DNA of 15,594 nucleotides, from assembly GCA_031262635.1 (NCBI GenBank), contig JAISHN010000107.1:1-15594 (forward strand), given 5' to 3'. Below are positions 13,534-15,594 of this stretch, piece after piece (within the stretch, counting starts at the first letter, position 1; the number at the start of each line of letters is the position of its first letter). Source of the stretch: Holosporaceae bacterium. Its GTDB lineage: Bacteria > Pseudomonadota > Alphaproteobacteria > UBA3830. Made by a program: the position numbers and the translations under genes. The notes below the pieces were generated by a model. It worked only from the letters and a program-made list of their open reading frames with translations. It searched no databases and was not told the origin of the DNA.

Positions 13534-15264
13534 CTACGACTCAAGCCTCTCCGGCGTTTCGTTGTTGACGTAAATCCCCGGGGCGTCGCGGATGAAATCG
13601 CCGATTTTAAACGGATCGACCGACTGGCCGGCCATGGGTTTAATCCATTTAAACCAATCGTTCCACCAGGAGCCGGCGATTTCCGCGGCGGTTTCAAACC
13701 ATTTCTGCGCGTCGTCGATACGCTTTTCGTTAGTCCAATAGCAGTATTTGTTTTTGGACGGATGATTGATCGCTCCGGCGACGTGTCCCGAGCCTCCCAA
13801 GACAAAGCGTATTGCTCCGTCAAACAGTTTCATGCCGTCGAACGTCGCTCGCCACGGCACGAGGTGATCTTTTTTCATGGAAATCATATAAAGCGGCGTT
13901 TTAACTAGCTTTAGATTTATCGGAACGCCGAATACTTTTAACGTCCCTGTTTTCAATAGGTTGTCTCTGTATAAATCCTGCGCCAGAAACGTTTGCATGG
14001 CCTTGGTTAAATTCGTCGGATCGGAATTCCAATATAGTATCTCGTGCGGACCGGGCTTTTTGCCGAGCATGTAGCTGTTTACAAAGTATCGCCAGATCAT
14101 GTCCTTGGCTTTGAGAGCGCTAAAAGTGTTGTACAACACGCTTCCGTCCAGAATTCCCTTTTCACCCATCTGAGCTTCGATCGCCTCTAGATAGTTTTCC
14201 GCCATAAATATCGCCATGTCTCCGGCGCGTTCGAAATCCAGCAGAGTCGTTAGCAGCGTCGCGGATTCGATCGCTATTTTTGGCCGCCTTTTGCAAAGAG
14301 GATGAGCCAAATACGCCAACAGACTGGAAATCAGCGTCCCGCCGACGCAATATCCCACCGTGTGAACGGCCTTCGCCTTAGTCGCGTCGTAAATTTTATC
14401 GAGAGCGGCAATCAGCCCTTCGGACATATAGTCTTCGAAGCCTTTGTCTTTATATCTTTTGTCGGGATTGACCCAGGAGATCATAAAAACCGCGAACCCC
14501 TTGTCGACAAGCCATTTTACGAACGAAGATTCCGGCTTTAGATCAAGAATGTAAAATTTATTGATCCACGGCGGGATAAAAAGAATAGGTTTCGCGAAAA
14601 CTTTAGGAGTCGAGGACGAATATTGGATTAACTCGATCAGGTCGTTCTGAAAAATTACCTTCCCAGGAGTCGTCGCGATATCTCTGCCGATCTTAAAATG
14701 TTCGCGGTCGTTTGTGTTGATATGCCCGTTTTTTATGTCCTTCAAAAGCAGTTCCAACCCTTTTTTGAAATTCTCGCCTCCCGCTTCGAACGTTTCTTTA
14801 AGAACCGTCGGATTTAAGAACGGAAAATTATCAGGCGACATCAAATCGATGTACTGCTTCATGAAAAAACGAGCGCTGTTAGCTAAAAAAGGATCCATGC
14901 CGTCGATTTTATCGAGCGTGTCGAGCATCCACTGGGACACGGTTTCATGAAATTTCCGCGAGAAAATCATCATAGGATTGTCGGCGAACGCGTCTTTTTC
15001 AAATTTCTGATTTTTAGAATTGTATTTCATATCGACGCAATCGTCGTCGTTTTCGCATAACTCTTTTACGAACGATTTTTGCAGTTCGCATAGCCGATTT
15101 AGCAAGTCCTGTTGAGCTTCTTCTATCTTCTTCGGCTGCGACGCCATTTTTTGTCCAACCTTGAGATACGAAAGCATCGCTATTTGAGGATTTAGAACGG
15201 CAAACTGGAATAAATCCAGACTTTTTATTCCAAAAAAGGATTCGTTTTCGAAGGGATTTATCAC
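13534..15264 (-). CDS. phaC: Class I polyhydroxyalkanoate synthase
   Basis: It polymerises hydroxyacyl-CoA (usually 3-hydroxybutyryl-CoA) into storage polyester granules. At 576 residues it has class I length. The lipase-like box is GYCVGG (304-309) with nucleophile Cys306. Asp466 in KKDHLVPW and His494 in GGSGHVAGAINHP complete the triad, each 13-14 below C. necator Cys319, Asp480 and His508. The N-terminal 180 residues are the less conserved class I N-domain. The start is GTG at 15264-15262, supported by AAGGA 11 bases upstream and by MINPFENESFFG being in frame; no better ATG exists nearby. No phaA, phaB or phasin gene is present in the window, so precursor supply is encoded elsewhere. Confidence 0.95.
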   Translation of the reverse strand: MINPFENESFFGIKSLDLFQFAVLNPQIAMLSYLKVGQKMASQPKKIEEAQQDLLNRLCELQKSFVKELCENDDDCVDMKYNSKNQKFEKDAFADNPMMIFSRKFHETVSQWMLDTLDKIDGMDPFLANSARFFMKQYIDLMSPDNFPFLNPTVLKETFEAGGENFKKGLELLLKDIKNGHINTNDREHFKIGRDIATTPGKVIFQNDLIELIQYSSSTPKVFAKPILFIPPWINKFYILDLKPESSFVKWLVDKGFAVFMISWVNPDKRYKDKGFEDYMSEGLIAALDKIYDATKAKAVHTVGYCVGGTLISSLLAYLAHPLCKRRPKIAIESATLLTTLLDFERAGDMAIFMAENYLEAIEAQMGEKGILDGSVLYNTFSALKAKDMIWRYFVNSYMLGKKPGPHEILYWNSDPTNLTKAMQTFLAQDLYRDNLLKTGTLKVFGVPINLKLVKTPLYMISMKKDHLVPWRATFDGMKLFDGAIRFVLGGSGHVAGAINHPSKNKYCYWTNEKRIDDAQKWFETAAEIAGSWWNDWFKWIKPMAGQSVDPFKIGDFIRDAPGIYVNNETPERLES

Positions 15265-15309
15265 TTTTGCTTGTCCTTTGAATTAATAAAAGCCAGTATA
15301 TATCAATTA

Positions 15310-15338
15310 ATTTTAATAAAAAGTATATAAATAATCAA
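15310..15338 (-). promoter_or_regulatory. Possible promoter for phaC
   Basis: On the minus strand: TTGATT (15338-15333), a 17-base spacer and TAAAAT (15315-15310). The region is very AT-rich, so other choices such as TATACT a little downstream are also possible. Confidence 0.35.
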
Positions 15339-15404
15339 ATTATATAAGCCGGCTAGTTGCGGCTACGCCGCGTCTTAGAAGAAGCGCGCTTTACCTTCAT
15401 ATTG

Positions 15405-15430
15405 TAAGGGCGAATGAGTATGAGCCCTTA
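15405..15430. repeat. GTAGGGGCGA palindromic repeat, diverged copy 3
   Basis: TAAGGGC (15405-15411) and GCCCTTA (15424-15430) flank GAATGAGTATGA. It keeps the AGGGCGAAT core of the copies at 7210 and 13176. The rest of the gap 15265-15556 holds a GCGGC/GCCGC hairpin (15359-15371) and no gene. Confidence 0.6.
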
Positions 15431-15519
15431 TGAGTTCTTGCCGCGAGCTTGACGCTAGTGTTCCCTATAACTTGTAACCCCAATAATGGATTAAAAGGCT
15501 TGAGATATCAATGAAAAGC

Positions 15520-15556
15520 GGCTAAAGCGTCAAAGATTTACACGAGGACTTTAGCC
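15520..15556 (+). promoter_or_regulatory. Hairpin enclosing a ribosome-binding site
   Basis: GGCTAAAG (15520-15527) and CTTTAGCC (15549-15556) are perfect complements. The right arm ends directly before the ATG at 15557, and GAGGA (15544-15548) is in the 21-base loop. On mRNA the fold could limit translation of the next gene. Confidence 0.45.
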
Positions 15557-15594
15557 ATGAAAAAAGATATCATAGAACTATTCTGTTTAATAGA
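15557..15594 (+). CDS. Start of an open reading frame, possibly an insertion-sequence transposase (cut by the window)
   Basis: Twelve codons are visible, MKKDIIELFCLI, with GAGGA 8 bases before the ATG. The pattern 'ELFCLID' resembles the beginning of IS982-type transposases (D-I-x-x-L-F-C-x-x-D-D-F), but twelve residues cannot prove it. If correct, the left end of the insertion sequence should lie around 15450-15490; I could not identify a terminal repeat with certainty. Confidence 0.35.
   Translation, partial: MKKDIIELFCLI

Overview
The window looks like a chromosomal piece of an alphaproteobacterium of medium GC content. The main evidence is the RpoB sequence: its N-terminus (IREVAELPNLIELQ), the 'MALDSARTEKER ... 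EIQGM' insert near residues 217-243, and the repeated AEAGDEL-type linker all resemble alphaproteobacterial (Rhodospirillales/Holosporales-like) beta subunits as I remember them. The psd-pssA pair and the class I PHA synthase fit that placement. I cannot name the genus. Several families of dispersed palindromic repeats fill the spaces between genes, which suggests a repeat-rich, rearranged genome.

Layout. Positions 1-5329 (minus strand) hold the N-terminal third of rpoC and the complete rpoB. They are driven by a recognisable promoter at 5409-5437. The ribosomal protein genes usually found upstream (rplJL) are absent. Instead a divergent gene for an exported SurA/PpiC-type prolyl isomerase (5645-6685, plus) starts there with its own promoter, followed by a hairpin terminator and a small RRM RNA-binding protein (6851-7186). 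Positions 7187-7596 are a repeat-filled gap. Next, on the minus strand, is a Fic-family AMP-transferase-like protein with a C-terminal winged helix (7597-8703). Just upstream of it are two 29-bp palindromes of matching design that look like an operator.

The central minus-strand block runs, in transcription order, rlmB (13030-12299), plsY (12265-11687), psd (11588-10944), pssA (10932-10108), a PotF-like polyamine-binding protein (10111-8966) and a 62-residue lipoprotein (8962-8774). plsY makes lysophosphatidic acid. pssA makes phosphatidylserine and psd decarboxylates it to phosphatidylethanolamine, so most of the block is phospholipid synthesis. The psd-pssA-potF-lipoprotein genes are tightly packed (gaps of 11, -4 and 3 bases) behind a strong promoter in front of psd. 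This ties an orphan, apparently membrane-anchored polyamine-binding protein to phospholipid synthesis.

Positions 13031-13533 are again repeats, including a 265-bp element with terminal inverted repeats. A class I PHA synthase (phaC, 15264-13534, GTG start) follows. The right edge (15557 onward) has the first twelve codons of a gene that may be an insertion-sequence transposase.

The least expected features are the twin-palindrome operator with the fic gene, the PotF-like/lipoprotein tail of the PE operon, the 265-bp inverted-repeat element, and rpoBC standing apart from rplJL.
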